This document shows positions 18,919 through 27,873 of a DNA stretch of 64,000 nt, in pieces. The stretch comes from JAKACA01 sp963735115 (GTDB lineage: Bacteria > Actinomycetota > Acidimicrobiia > Acidimicrobiales > Bog-793), in the NCBI GenBank assembly GCA_963735115.1, contig CAVTJR010000003.1, forward strand, positions 992,001-1,056,000. The letters are read 5' to 3'. The notes beneath the pieces were generated by a model, which was not told the DNA's origin, made no database searches, and worked only from the letters and a program-made list of their open reading frames with translations. Made by a program: the position numbers and the translations under genes. Within the stretch, counting starts at the first letter, position 1; each line of letters opens with the position of its first letter.

Positions 18919-19311
18919 GTGAAGCAGAACCCAGTGGACGAGTTTCTCGAAGCCGTCGAAGGTGCACACATGGTGGACTGCGACGCCTTTGCCGCCGCGG
19001 CGGAGCTTGACGCGACCGTTCCCAACTGGCGCTTCGGGGTCCATGGTGCAGAGGCCATCACGGCCGAGCTCGGTCGCTGGTACGCCGACCCGGGGCACTT
19101 CGAGGAGCTGCATCGCACCTCGATCGCACAGGGAGAGCTGGTCGAGTTCACCCTTTCATGGGAGGAGCATGGGGTGCCTCACGCATGCCACCAGGTGCAT
19201 GTGCTCGCGCTCGAGGGCGGCAAGATCATCTCCGACCGGGCGTGGTGTGGAGGACGGTGGCCCGCCTCGTTGTTGGCGGAGATGGGTGAAGCCGCCCGCA
19301 GCGGGAGCTGA
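18919..19311 (+). CDS. NTF2-like (SnoaL/ketosteroid-isomerase fold) protein
   Basis: 130 residues in the single-domain NTF2-like size range. The pattern VDEFLEAVEGAHMVDCDAFAAAAELDATVPNWRF (a helix then the pocket floor), LHRTSIAQGELVEFTLSWEE and ACHQVHVLALEGGKIISDRAWCGG matches the alpha+beta-barrel seen in SnoaL-like and nuclear-transport-factor-2-like proteins. GTG 18919 follows AGGAGG by 4-5 nt. Function unknown: members include isomerases, hydratases and accessory subunits. The neighbouring cupin is on the other strand and may share the intergenic regulatory region. Confidence 0.65.
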   Translation: MKQNPVDEFLEAVEGAHMVDCDAFAAAAELDATVPNWRFGVHGAEAITAELGRWYADPGHFEELHRTSIAQGELVEFTLSWEEHGVPHACHQVHVLALEGGKIISDRAWCGGRWPASLLAEMGEAARSGS

Positions 19312-19393
19312 GCGTCATCGCGAGCGCCAGGCGTGCGGGGTGACCTCCATCCGGCGAGGCACGACGGAGACTGCCGGCTCAGCCGAGGGGGCG

Positions 19394-20176
19394 ATGTCCG
19401 CGGCTTACGACCGCTCGGCGAGGATGTGGCTGTCGGGGCCCGAACCGATCTATCGCCACTTCGCCCGCGCCCTCGTCAGGGCCGCTCCACGGCCGCTCGC
19501 CGGTCTTCGCATACTCGACCTCGGTGCGGGTACGGGCACGGTATCGAAGGAGCTGCGCAGGGTCGGTGCCTGCCCTGTGGCGGTGGATGCATCGCCGGCC
19601 ATGCTCAAAAAGGCGCGCGGCTGCGTCCCTGAGCTTCCGGTGGTGGCGTCGGAGGCGCTTCGCCTGCCGGTGGCGGGTGGAAGCTTCGACGGGTCCGTTT
19701 CGGGCTTCCTCCTCAATCACGTGCCACAGCCGCACCGCTTGCTGGTGGAGGCGGCGCGTGTCACCCGGCGAGGAGGCGTGTTGCTTGCGATGACGTTCGC
19801 AGCCGGTGACCTCCATCCCGCCACGAAGGCGGTCGAGGGCGTTGCAGCAGCTTGGGGCTGGCAGGCGCCCGCTTGGTACCACGATCAGAGGTCCTGGGCG
19901 GCGCTCACGGATACGCACGCTGGCCTTCGAACGCAGGCGGAGCGCGCCTGTCTGCCGGCCGTCGAGGTGTTCTCCATCGAGGTGGATGTCGGCTTGCTCA
20001 TCCCGTTGGAGCTTGTGAGCTGGCGTCTCGGTCACGCCCACATGGCGGACTTCGCGATGGCCCTATCTGCCAGCGATCTTCGACGCCTGATGGCCGAAGC
20101 CGAGGCGGCACTCGGCCCGAGCCCTCAGCGCCTGTGTCGTCAGCTCCTCATCTTGTCCAGCCACCTCCCGGCTTGA
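19394..20176 (+). CDS. SAM-dependent methyltransferase, class I
   Basis: 260 residues. RILDLGAGTGTVSKEL is motif I (SAM binding), AVDASPAMLKKA motif II, and VSGFLLNHVPQPHRLLVEAARVTRRGG motifs III-IV of the Methyltransf_11/25 type, which methylate small molecules. ATG 19394 lies after a weak GAGGGGG. The final ~37 nt overlap the end of the convergent SARP-like regulator gene, so read-through from either could produce antisense RNA. Substrate unknown; possibly linked to the adjacent regulator, by analogy with antibiotic clusters, but there is no biosynthetic cluster here. Confidence 0.8.
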   Translation: MSAAYDRSARMWLSGPEPIYRHFARALVRAAPRPLAGLRILDLGAGTGTVSKELRRVGACPVAVDASPAMLKKARGCVPELPVVASEALRLPVAGGSFDGSVSGFLLNHVPQPHRLLVEAARVTRRGGVLLAMTFAAGDLHPATKAVEGVAAAWGWQAPAWYHDQRSWAALTDTHAGLRTQAERACLPAVEVFSIEVDVGLLIPLELVSWRLGHAHMADFAMALSASDLRRLMAEAEAALGPSPQRLCRQLLILSSHLPA

Positions 20177-23100
20177 CGGCTGAATTCTCGGCCGCGCTCG
20201 CCGGCGGCGGCGGCGGCGGAGTCGACATGGCGCTCTGCTCGGCCCCACAACGGTTCGGCTCGCAGATCCCGCGCCAACTCCGCGGTCAGCCACCAGGCCT
20301 CGGGAGAGGTGAATCGATCGATGTCACGGAGCAGCGGCCCGACCGATCGTGTTGCCACACGGTGGCCCGTGGCAGATTGCGCCCGCAGGTGGACGACTCG
20401 GGCGAAGGTGACATAGCGAGGAGCGCCGATCCTGGTCGCCTGCTCGGCGACCGCAGCGGCCGCCACCGCTGCCTCCTCCGGTCGGTCGTCCGCCAGCGCA
20501 AAGCGGGCGGCCAAGAGGTCGCGCCGCAGCCGAGCCTTCCACTCGAAGGCATACCCGCTTCCGAAGGCCTCGACGAGATCGAGGGTGGCTGCTGCCTCCG
20601 CCAGCTGACCGTGCCGCAGGCCGGCATCGAGGAGGTCAAGGGCGGATTGCGCCTGAGGTTCTCGCAGGCCGTGCTCGTGTGCGACCTCGGCCGCCGCCCG
20701 GTTGAGGTCGTCAGCCTCTGAGTCAAAGAGCAGGTTCCGCAAGAGCCACGCCCGGTAATTGGCGGACCGACCGGCGAAATGGTCGAGATGCCTGGTTTCG
20801 ACCTCGTGGTCCACGGCGTCCAGGAAGGACAGGGCATCAGCGAGTCGCCCTTGAAGAGCTGAGGAGTAGGCGGCAAGCAGCGCCCGGTGGGCGGGTGCGA
20901 ACGGGTGCAGCGCCAAAGAGAGGTCGCCGGCTGCGACGTCGGCAAGACGCTTGGCACGATCGGACTCGCCCGCGTCCGCCGCGAGCCAGCCGAGCCAGAC
21001 ACCGGCGAGTCCGGATCGCTCAGGAGAGGAGGCGGCAGCCACAGCGGCCTCGAGGCTCTCGCCAGCCACCGCCAGGGCGCCGTCTGCGTGCGCGATCCGG
21101 CCGGCGAGGGCAAGCACGCTGAGCCTGAGCTCGTCGTCGCCGTCTCCGAGGCCCGACTCGGCCCGTCGGCAGAGTTCTCTCGCCCGGTCGAAGTCGCGCT
21201 CGTAGTAGGCGGCCCAGCTGGCAAGCTCGAGCGCCTCCGCGCCAACCCCTGTTTCGAGGGCTTGTTCGGCGTCGGCCGAGGCGCCGGCGAAATTCTCTCT
21301 CGTCAGGCGGACGCGACCACGCGCCAGGTACGCGGCCGCGAGGGGCCACAGTTCGAGGGACTGCTCGAGCAGCCGTTCCGCCTCCGCATGATCGAAGCGT
21401 GCCGAGGCTACGAAGGCGGCGTCGACGAGAGCGCTCGCTGCCAGCTCGAGGTTTCCTCCCTGGCGGGCGTGGGCGGCTACGGCCAACGGGTCGCAGCGGG
21501 CTCGGGCGGCGAGCAGCCGAGCCGCCTCCCTGTGTGCCAGTGCGCGTCGCGAGGCACTCGTGCCAGCGACGAGCGCTTCCCGTACGAGCTCGTGGCGAAA
21601 CACGAAGGCAGTTCCCCGCTCCTCGAGGATCATGAAGCGTTCTCCGTCCTCGAGATCACGTAGCAGCACCACGGCGGAGCGTTGGAGAACTCCCGCCAGC
21701 AGGTCGAGGTCGACTTCGGGACCGAGCACGGCTGCGGTCCTCAACGTCTCCTCAGCCGGCCCCGCCTGGACGCAGTGGGCGGTGACGGCCTCGAGGATCG
21801 ACGCTGGCAGGTCATCGCTCTCGAAGGCGGCAAGCTCGACCAGGAAGAGGGGGTTTCCACCACTGCGTTCGAGCAGCGCCGGAGCGCGCTCCGCCCCGAC
21901 GATCTCCGTCACGGCGGCAAGATCAAGCGGGCCGAGCCGGATACGCGTGGCAGCGGGCACGGGGAAGGCACGCTCGGGACGTCGGGCGAGCACGATGAGA
22001 AGGGACCCGGCGGTCGCTCGGTGGGCGGCGAAGGTCACCCACGCCAGAGTCGTGGCGTCGGCGGAGTGTGCGTCGTCGAGCACGAGCACGCACACACCGC
22101 TGCGCGCCGCTCGGCAGCACATCTGCAGTGCACCGGCGAACAGCGCTGCCTGCGCCGTCGAGGGGTCGAAGGCCGTGATGGCGTCGCCTCCTCCGCTGAG
22201 GAGGGCTCGCAGGACCGGCCCGGCAGCCGATCTCAGGGCGGCTGCCTCTTCCTCGTCGACGCGCTCCATATGGCCATCAAGGGCGTCGAGAACGGCTTGG
22301 AAAGGAAGGGCGGCACCGACGGGGTCGCATGCGCCCCACAAGACGGCACCACTCGGCCCGAGCGAAGCCGACCAAGCTTGGAGCAGCCTCGTCTTTCCGA
22401 TGCCTGCCTCGCCCTCGATCACCGTCAGCTCCACGTGGCCCTTGGCTCGTAAGAGGGCGCCATCCAAGAGACGCCACTCGGCGACGCGGCCAGGAAGCAC
22501 GGTCTCGTCGCGCCGGCGTTGCTCGGGGGAGGCCACCAAAGGGGCGACCTCGTCCCGCAAGATGGCGAGGTGGAGCGCCTCGGTGAGCTCGGACGGGCTC
22601 GCCCCGAGGGCGTCCGCCAGCGCCTCCCTCGAGCGTGCGTACGCCGCCAAAGCAAATCCTGGGCGGCCGGCGCGTGCGTGGGCCGTCATGAGCAGGCGGA
22701 GGACGTGCTCGTCATAGGGGTCGTGGTCGAGCGCTGCCTGAGCTGCCGCCGCGGCCGCGAAGGGGTCGCCGGTCGCCAGTGAGGCTTCGGCCGCCACCGA
22801 TCGCAGGCGGGCGAGGACGCGGTCGACCATCACCCTTGCCTCGTCCGCCCACGGGGCGTCGGGTTCGTCGGAGAGCAGCGGCCCACCGACGAGTGCCAAG
22901 CCGGCCCTCGCCGCCACGGCAGCGGCGGCGGGTTGATCCTCGGACAAGCGCCGCTCGGCTTCGGCCGCGAGCTGCTCGAGAGCGACCACGTCGATCCAGT
23001 CGGCCACGAGGGCGTAGCCGCTGTCACTGCGAGTTACGCGAGTCGATCCGAGCACGGCGCGGAGGCGGCTCACGAGCACTCCGACCTGGTCGGCCGGTCG

Positions 23101-23322
23101 AGCCGGCAGGCGCCCGGGCCAGAGGCACTCGACGAGTCGGTCGACGCTCACGGGTGCACCGCGACCCAGCGCCAGCGCCCGCAACAGGCTCCGCTGCTTG
23201 CGGCTGCCAAGAGCCGACGCGTCCAAGCCATCCACCCCGAGCGGACCGAGGATGCGGACGCGCACGGCCGCTACCACAGGACGCTCGTCGTCACGGGCGG
23301 ACATGGACTGATTCTCGCCCAC
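20140..23322 (-). CDS. SARP-family regulator with BTAD, AAA ATPase and TPR-like domains
   Basis: 1060 residues. Residues ~20-110 form an OmpR-like winged helix (VRILGPLGVDG ... LGSRKQRSLLRALALGRG ... VDRLVECLWPG), ~115-260 the bacterial transcriptional activator domain (DPYDEHVLRLLMTAHARAGR), ~290-600 an AAA/NB-ARC-like ATPase (VIEGEAGIGKTRLLQAW Walker A; CVLVLDDAHSADATT Walker B), and the rest is helical TPR-like. This is the AfsR/LuxR-hybrid architecture that activates secondary-metabolite or stress genes on sensing an unknown signal. GTG 23322 or ATG 23304 could start it. It overlaps the end of the methyltransferase gene. Confidence 0.87.
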   Translation of the reverse strand: MGENQSMSARDDERPVVAAVRVRILGPLGVDGLDASALGSRKQRSLLRALALGRGAPVSVDRLVECLWPGRLPARPADQVGVLVSRLRAVLGSTRVTRSDSGYALVADWIDVVALEQLAAEAERRLSEDQPAAAAVAARAGLALVGGPLLSDEPDAPWADEARVMVDRVLARLRSVAAEASLATGDPFAAAAAAQAALDHDPYDEHVLRLLMTAHARAGRPGFALAAYARSREALADALGASPSELTEALHLAILRDEVAPLVASPEQRRRDETVLPGRVAEWRLLDGALLRAKGHVELTVIEGEAGIGKTRLLQAWSASLGPSGAVLWGACDPVGAALPFQAVLDALDGHMERVDEEEAAALRSAAGPVLRALLSGGGDAITAFDPSTAQAALFAGALQMCCRAARSGVCVLVLDDAHSADATTLAWVTFAAHRATAGSLLIVLARRPERAFPVPAATRIRLGPLDLAAVTEIVGAERAPALLERSGGNPLFLVELAAFESDDLPASILEAVTAHCVQAGPAEETLRTAAVLGPEVDLDLLAGVLQRSAVVLLRDLEDGERFMILEERGTAFVFRHELVREALVAGTSASRRALAHREAARLLAARARCDPLAVAAHARQGGNLELAASALVDAAFVASARFDHAEAERLLEQSLELWPLAAAYLARGRVRLTRENFAGASADAEQALETGVGAEALELASWAAYYERDFDRARELCRRAESGLGDGDDELRLSVLALAGRIAHADGALAVAGESLEAAVAAASSPERSGLAGVWLGWLAADAGESDRAKRLADVAAGDLSLALHPFAPAHRALLAAYSSALQGRLADALSFLDAVDHEVETRHLDHFAGRSANYRAWLLRNLLFDSEADDLNRAAAEVAHEHGLREPQAQSALDLLDAGLRHGQLAEAAATLDLVEAFGSGYAFEWKARLRRDLLAARFALADDRPEEAAVAAAAVAEQATRIGAPRYVTFARVVHLRAQSATGHRVATRSVGPLLRDIDRFTSPEAWWLTAELARDLRAEPLWGRAERHVDSAAAAAGERGREFSRQAGRWLDKMRS

Positions 23323-23382
23323 TCCGCCATGAGGCGGATGCCTCGTGGTTGCTCAATCACTGGCTCGACCCCAGCCGGCGGT

Positions 23383-24393
23383 TCAACCTAGCCGGGCGGC
23401 GCCTCTCGCAGCGCGGCTCTCCCACCAATCGAGCTCGGGTCCCGGACCACCCAAAGCCTTCTCCCACCCGAACTGCAGCATCGCTCCCAACAGCTCCAGG
23501 TCGAGGGCCTCCTCCCACCACCCTCCGGTGTCGACGCCATGTCGCTCGAGGGCGACCCGGTAGGCCGTGATGGTGTCGTCTTTCGACCGAGGCAGGCGAG
23601 CCGAGTTGAGCGCCAGATACCAGGCCAAGTCCGCCAGCGGCGACGCCTCGCCAGGCACTTCACCCCAGTCGAGGAGGATCGTTCGCCCGTCAGGGTGGCT
23701 CCCCAGGTTCGCCGCCTTCCAGTCACCGTGCACGAAGGTGTGGGGGGCTCTCCCCAAGGCGTCGACGAGCGGTGCCGGGTTCTCGAGCAGGGGAAGCACG
23801 ACCTCGGCGGCTCGAGGAGCGACGGCCGGAAATCGCTCCCAGCCTTGTGCCATCACCTTCGGGACCAACAGGTCGGAGCCGAGGGCAGCTTCGGCTCTGG
23901 CCACGGCGGGCGAGAACATGAGGTACCGGGCGAGCAGGGGGGTGAGGCCGATGACGTCGCGCCACCCCCAGAAGCAGGCGTGCAAACTCGCCATGTGATC
24001 GAGGAACCTCAGGTCGTCGTCGTGCCCGAGCGGCTCGTCGCCGAGCGGCAGGAGGCCATCTGACACGTCACGCAACAGGATGGCCCCGACCGTCCCCTCG
24101 ACGGCTGCGCCGATCACGGCGTGGTCGATGACAGGTGGGACGGCATCGAGCAGGCCCGACTCCCACAGTGCAGCGAAGCGGCGCCCTGCGACGTCGCCGC
24201 TCGCACGCATGAGCCAGTCGTCGCGGGCGTCCTGGTACTTGAGCACCAGGCGTTCGCCGTTGAGAACGACCCATTCGAACCGGGCTCCCGATTTCGAGTC
24301 CGGAGGCACCATCGGGGTGCGGGAGGAGCATCCCGCCACGAGACGGTCGACCGACGCGGCCAACGGACGGCGTGTCAGCTCGATCTGCTTCAT
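23383..24393 (-). CDS. Aminoglycoside-phosphotransferase-like kinase (APH family)
   Basis: 336 residues. The Brenner-type catalytic loop TFVHGDWKAANLG and the metal-binding ILLDWGEVPGEASPLADLAWYLA are diagnostic of the APH/choline-kinase fold. Actual substrates range from antibiotics to sugars, lipids and homoserine; nothing in the context picks one. ATG 24393 is preceded, on its strand, by TAGTTT with a 5-nt gap. It lies behind the SARP-like regulator in the opposite direction of the scpA operon. Resistance should not be inferred from the fold alone. Confidence 0.8.
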   Translation of the reverse strand: MKQIELTRRPLAASVDRLVAGCSSRTPMVPPDSKSGARFEWVVLNGERLVLKYQDARDDWLMRASGDVAGRRFAALWESGLLDAVPPVIDHAVIGAAVEGTVGAILLRDVSDGLLPLGDEPLGHDDDLRFLDHMASLHACFWGWRDVIGLTPLLARYLMFSPAVARAEAALGSDLLVPKVMAQGWERFPAVAPRAAEVVLPLLENPAPLVDALGRAPHTFVHGDWKAANLGSHPDGRTILLDWGEVPGEASPLADLAWYLALNSARLPRSKDDTITAYRVALERHGVDTGGWWEEALDLELLGAMLQFGWEKALGGPGPELDWWESRAARGAARLG

Positions 24394-24509
24394 GCCGGAA
24401 ACTATTACCTGAGGCGCTTGCAGTCTGCCTGCAGCTGCTCCTCGCCTTTTGAAGGCGACGCGGTCTTCGTGTCGGGCTACGTATCCACGGAACCTTGAGC
24501 ATCCGGCGA

Positions 24510-24515
24510 TATCCT
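24510..24515 (+). promoter_or_regulatory. -10 box, leaderless promoter of scpA
   Basis: TATCCT ends 7 nt before the GTG start at 24523, consistent with transcription starting at or one base before the start codon. No -35 is obvious at the expected spacing. Confidence 0.5.
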
Positions 24516-24522
24516 CGCCTTC

Positions 24523-25338
24523 GTGAGCTTCGAGGTGCGGACCGACGTCTACGACGGGCCGTTCGACGTCCTCCTGCGGCTCATCAGTGAGCAGCGCGTG
24601 GAGCTCTACGACGTCCGCCTCTCGGACATCGTCGACGCCTTCATCGTCGAGATCGACCAGCTCGAGCGGGTGGATCTCGAGACTGCGACGGAGTTCCTAC
24701 TCATCGCGGCCATCCTCGTCGAGCTGAAGAGCCGGCGCCTGCTGCCCGACCGCAACGGCTCCATCAGCGAGGACGACCTCGCTCTCCTCGAGGAGCGCGA
24801 CTACCTGCTCGCCCGCCTGGTCGAGTGCACGACGTTCTCGGCGGCCGGCCGCCGCCTGTCCGAGCTGGAGCACGAGGCGTCGAAGTCGTTCCCGCGTGTG
24901 AGCGGGCCGGACGAGCGCTTCGATGGCGTCGCACCTGACCTCCTGGCCGGGATCACCATCGATGACCTGCGCCGGGCGGCCGAGCGGGCGTTGGCGGAGC
25001 GGCCGAAGCCGATCATCGACGTCGAGCACGTCCTCGTCGACGAGGTCACGGTCGCCGAGGTCGTGCAGCGGTTGATCGGCGTGCTGCCGGGCACGGCGCC
25101 CGTGACGTTCCGAGAGCTCACCCGGCTCGCCACCTCTCGTATCGAGATCGTCGTCCACTTCCTCGGCGTGCTCGAGCTCTACAAGCAGGGCCTCGTCGAG
25201 CTCGACCAGGTGGCGACGTTCGGCGAGCTCGTCGTGACCTGGGTAGGTGAGGCGGACGCCGAGAGCGACGTCGTAGGCACGCTCGTCACCTCGTCCTACT
25301 TCGGCGGGGACCTTTCCGAGATGGACTACCGGGGATGA
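24523..25338 (+). CDS. scpA: Segregation and condensation protein A (kleisin)
   Basis: 271 residues; the kleisin subunit that, with ScpB, closes the SMC ring that organises and separates chromosomes. It begins FEVRTDVYDGPFDVLLRLI, the ScpA signature, followed by VDAFIVEIDQLERVDLETATEFLLIAAILVELKSRRLLP. The C-terminal winged-helix part contains TFRELTRLATSRIEIVVHFLGVLELYKQGLVEL. The gene heads an operon with scpB (4-nt overlap), rluB and onward to tyrA-cmk-plsC; the same order is known in other actinobacteria, though parA/soj is absent upstream here. Confidence 0.95.
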   Translation: MSFEVRTDVYDGPFDVLLRLISEQRVELYDVRLSDIVDAFIVEIDQLERVDLETATEFLLIAAILVELKSRRLLPDRNGSISEDDLALLEERDYLLARLVECTTFSAAGRRLSELEHEASKSFPRVSGPDERFDGVAPDLLAGITIDDLRRAAERALAERPKPIIDVEHVLVDEVTVAEVVQRLIGVLPGTAPVTFRELTRLATSRIEIVVHFLGVLELYKQGLVELDQVATFGELVVTWVGEADAESDVVGTLVTSSYFGGDLSEMDYRG

Positions 25339-25964
25339 GCGAGCTCGAGCGCCCGCAGGACGAGCATCTGCAGTCCGACCATGATCCGAGCGGAGCGGGC
25401 CGGACAGTGCAGGCGGCCGTCGAAGCCGTCCTCACCGTAGCGACGGACCCCGTCCCACCTGGGCTCCTGGCCGAGCTGCTCGAGCTGTCCATCGATCGGG
25501 TGGAGGCGCTGTGCGCAGAGCTGGCGGCGAGCTATGAGCGGGAGGGTCGCGGCTTCAAGCTTGCCCGCGTCGCCGGCGGCTACCGGTTGCAGAGTCATGA
25601 GGCCTATGCGGGGCACGTCGAGCGTTTCGTGCTCGACGGAGCGCCGTCGAAGCTGTCTGCAGCCGCCCTCGAGACACTGGCAGTCGTCGCGTACAAGCAA
25701 CCCGTCTCGCGTGCGCAGGTCTCCGCCATCCGGGGTGTGAACGCCGACGGAGTCCTCCGCCTGTTGGCCGCCCGCGGCTACGTGGCCGAGGTCGGGCGCG
25801 ATTCGGGTCCCGGGCAGGCGGTCCTGTTCGGGACGACGGAGGGGTTTCTCGAGCGGTTGGGACTCGACGCCCTCAGCGACCTGCCGCCGCTGGCTGAGTT
25901 CGTTCCCCCCGCCGTCACGGTCGAGATGCTCGAGCAAGCGCTTCGCCCTGAGCCGGGGACGTAG
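25335..25964 (+). CDS. scpB: Segregation and condensation protein B
   Basis: 209 residues with two winged-helix domains. The first carries VEAVLTVATDPVPPGLLAELLELS; the second has LETLAVVAYKQPVSRAQVSAIRGVNADGVLRLLAARGYV, the most conserved stretch of ScpB. A dimer of ScpB binds ScpA and regulates the SMC complex. Its start overlaps the scpA stop by 4 nt, ensuring coupled synthesis. Confidence 0.95.
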   Translation: MSELERPQDEHLQSDHDPSGAGRTVQAAVEAVLTVATDPVPPGLLAELLELSIDRVEALCAELAASYEREGRGFKLARVAGGYRLQSHEAYAGHVERFVLDGAPSKLSAAALETLAVVAYKQPVSRAQVSAIRGVNADGVLRLLAARGYVAEVGRDSGPGQAVLFGTTEGFLERLGLDALSDLPPLAEFVPPAVTVEMLEQALRPEPGT

Positions 25965-25973
25965 GCGGGCGCG

Positions 25974-26741
25974 GTGCCGGCTGCTCCTCCACCGGAGGGC
26001 GAGCGGCTGCAGAAGGTGTTGGCGAGGGCTGGTTTCGGAAGCCGCAGGGTCTGTGAGGACCTCATCGCTGACAACCGCGTGACCGTGAACGGCGACGTGG
26101 CGGAGCTCGGGCGGCGGGTGGACGTGCACCACGACGACGTCGCCGTCGACGGCACGCCGGTCGGGGTGCTGCCGGGGCTCGTCTACTACCTCCTCAACAA
26201 GCCGGTCGGCGTCGTGACGACCGCCTCCGACCCGGAGGGGCGACCCACCGTGGTCGAGCTCGTACCGTCGGTTCCTCGGGTCTTCCCGGTGGGCCGGCTC
26301 GACGTCGCCTCGGAAGGCCTGCTCATCCTCACGAACGACGGCGTCCTTGGCCAGCTGTTGTCGCACCCGAGCCACGGGGTCGAGAAGGAGTACCTCGCCG
26401 AGGTGGAAGGCCATCCGTCCGCCGGAGCGGTGCGAGCTTTACGCGAGGGTGTCATGCTCGAGGACGGACTCACGAGCCCGGCCAAGGTGTCGCTCGTGGC
26501 GCCCGGCGTACTTCGCATCATCATCCACGAAGGAAGAAACCGCCAGGTCCGCCGCATGTGCGAATCCGTCGGCCACCCCGTCGTGCGCCTCGTGCGCACG
26601 CGCATCGGCTCCCTCGCCGACCGCCAGCTGCGACCCGGGAGCTGGCGGGAGCTGAGCATCGACGAAGTACGGGAGCTGTCGCGGGCGGCCGTCGAACTAC
26701 CCGCGCCCCGCAGGTCGGGCCCTTCGAGGGCGAACCGGTAG
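25974..26741 (+). CDS. rluB: 23S rRNA pseudouridine synthase (RluB/RsuA family)
   Basis: 255 residues. The N-terminal S4 RNA-binding domain (ERLQKVLARAGFGSRRVCEDLI ... VTVNGDVAEL) is followed by the synthase domain with VGRLDVASEGLLILTNDG, where Asp is the catalytic base, and GRNRQVRRMCESVGHPVVRLVR. The enzyme converts a uridine of 23S rRNA (RluB position 2605 in E. coli) to pseudouridine. GTG 25974 starts 9 nt after scpB. It lies in the conserved scpA-scpB-rluB-cmk order. Confidence 0.93.
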   Translation: MPAAPPPEGERLQKVLARAGFGSRRVCEDLIADNRVTVNGDVAELGRRVDVHHDDVAVDGTPVGVLPGLVYYLLNKPVGVVTTASDPEGRPTVVELVPSVPRVFPVGRLDVASEGLLILTNDGVLGQLLSHPSHGVEKEYLAEVEGHPSAGAVRALREGVMLEDGLTSPAKVSLVAPGVLRIIIHEGRNRQVRRMCESVGHPVVRLVRTRIGSLADRQLRPGSWRELSIDEVRELSRAAVELPAPRRSGPSRANR

Positions 26742-26752
26742 GCTCCGCGGCC

Positions 26753-26809
26753 ATGCCGGCCGGCCTCTCGAATGCCAACGTGCCGGGACGAGCACGCGTG
26801 CCACGATGA
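26753..26809 (+). CDS. Short upstream ORF coupled to tyrA
   Basis: An 18-codon ORF (ATG 26753) ending in TGA at 26807-26809 that overlaps the tyrA start as ATGA. A TAGGCT box at 26739-26744 lies 8 nt before it. The peptide has no run of Tyr, Phe or Trp codons, so it is not an obvious attenuator; its position suggests translational coupling. It could also be chance. Confidence 0.3.
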   Translation: MPAGLSNANVPGRARVPR

Positions 26810-27873
26810 GCCGGCACGCCCAAGTGGTCGGGCTGGGTCTCGTCGGGTCCTCGATCGCCGGGGGCCTGCGGGCGCGAGGCTGGTACGTCACCGGCTCGGA
26901 TCTCGACGGGGCTCGAGCGGCACGTGCCGCCGCGCTGCGCGTCATCGACGCCGTGGGCCGCGACACCCGTGCCGAGATCGCCTTTGTGGCAACGCCGGCA
27001 TCGGGCGTCGTGCCTGTCGTGCGCGAGCTGCTGGCCGGCAGTGAGCGGCCAGACCTCATCGTCACCGACGTCGCCGGCGTGAAGGGCCCGATCGTGGCGG
27101 AGCTGGCTCATCCGCGCTTTGTCGCCGGGCACCCGATGGCCGGCTCCGAGCAGGAGGGACCCGATGGAGCCGATCCAGAGCTCTTCGTGGGGGCGACCTG
27201 GGTGCTCACGCCGACCGACGCAACCGATCCGGTCGCCTTCACAGCGCTGCAGTCGGTCATCGCCTCGCTCGGCGCCGACGTCGTGGCCTTGGCCCCCGAG
27301 CGCCACGATGAGCTTGTGGCCGTCATCTCCCACGTGCCCCACCTCGCCTCGGCGACACTCATGAGCCTGGCAGGGGAGTCGCCTGTCGACCATGCGGCCT
27401 TGATGCGCTTGGCGGCCGGTGGCTTTCGCGACATGACGCGCATCGCCGCCGGCTCACCGGCCATCTGGCCGGACATATGCCGGGACAACGCCGGCGCCAT
27501 CGTGCCCGTCCTGGACCGGCTGATCGATCAGCTCACCGAGGTGCGCCGCATCGTCGCCGACGGAGACCGCGAGGCGCTCTCGTCCTTGCTCGAGCGGGCG
27601 CGCAGCGCCCGCCGGAACTTGCCGCCGCGGGGCGCCCGCCCGGTTGCGGTCGCCGAGCTCCGCGTGCTCGTGCCTGACCGGCCCGGCGTGCTCGCCGAGG
27701 TGACGACTCTGGCCGGCGAGCTCGGCGTGAACATCTACGACCTCGAGATCGCCCACTCAGCCGAAGGGCCACGCGGCGTACTCGTCCTCGTCGTCGATGC
27801 TGCCGTCGCCGAAACGGTCGTGACGCCGCTTCGCGCCCGCGGCTTTCGTGTGTCCTGGACGACGGCGTCATGA
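26806..27873 (+). CDS. tyrA: Prephenate dehydrogenase with C-terminal ACT domain
   Basis: 355 residues. VVGLGLVGSSIAGGLRARGW is the NAD(P)-binding GxGxxG segment; VTDVAGVKGPI, HPMAGSEQEGPDGAD (catalytic His region) and SHVPHLASATLMSLAG follow in the usual order. The last ~75 residues (ELRVLVPDRPGVLAEVTTLAGELGVNIYDLEI) form an ACT domain, which probably binds tyrosine for feedback inhibition. The enzyme oxidatively decarboxylates prephenate (or arogenate) in tyrosine synthesis. Placed between rluB and cmk, with a 4-nt overlap with cmk. Confidence 0.93.
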   Translation: MSRHAQVVGLGLVGSSIAGGLRARGWYVTGSDLDGARAARAAALRVIDAVGRDTRAEIAFVATPASGVVPVVRELLAGSERPDLIVTDVAGVKGPIVAELAHPRFVAGHPMAGSEQEGPDGADPELFVGATWVLTPTDATDPVAFTALQSVIASLGADVVALAPERHDELVAVISHVPHLASATLMSLAGESPVDHAALMRLAAGGFRDMTRIAAGSPAIWPDICRDNAGAIVPVLDRLIDQLTEVRRIVADGDREALSSLLERARSARRNLPPRGARPVAVAELRVLVPDRPGVLAEVTTLAGELGVNIYDLEIAHSAEGPRGVLVLVVDAAVAETVVTPLRARGFRVSWTTAS

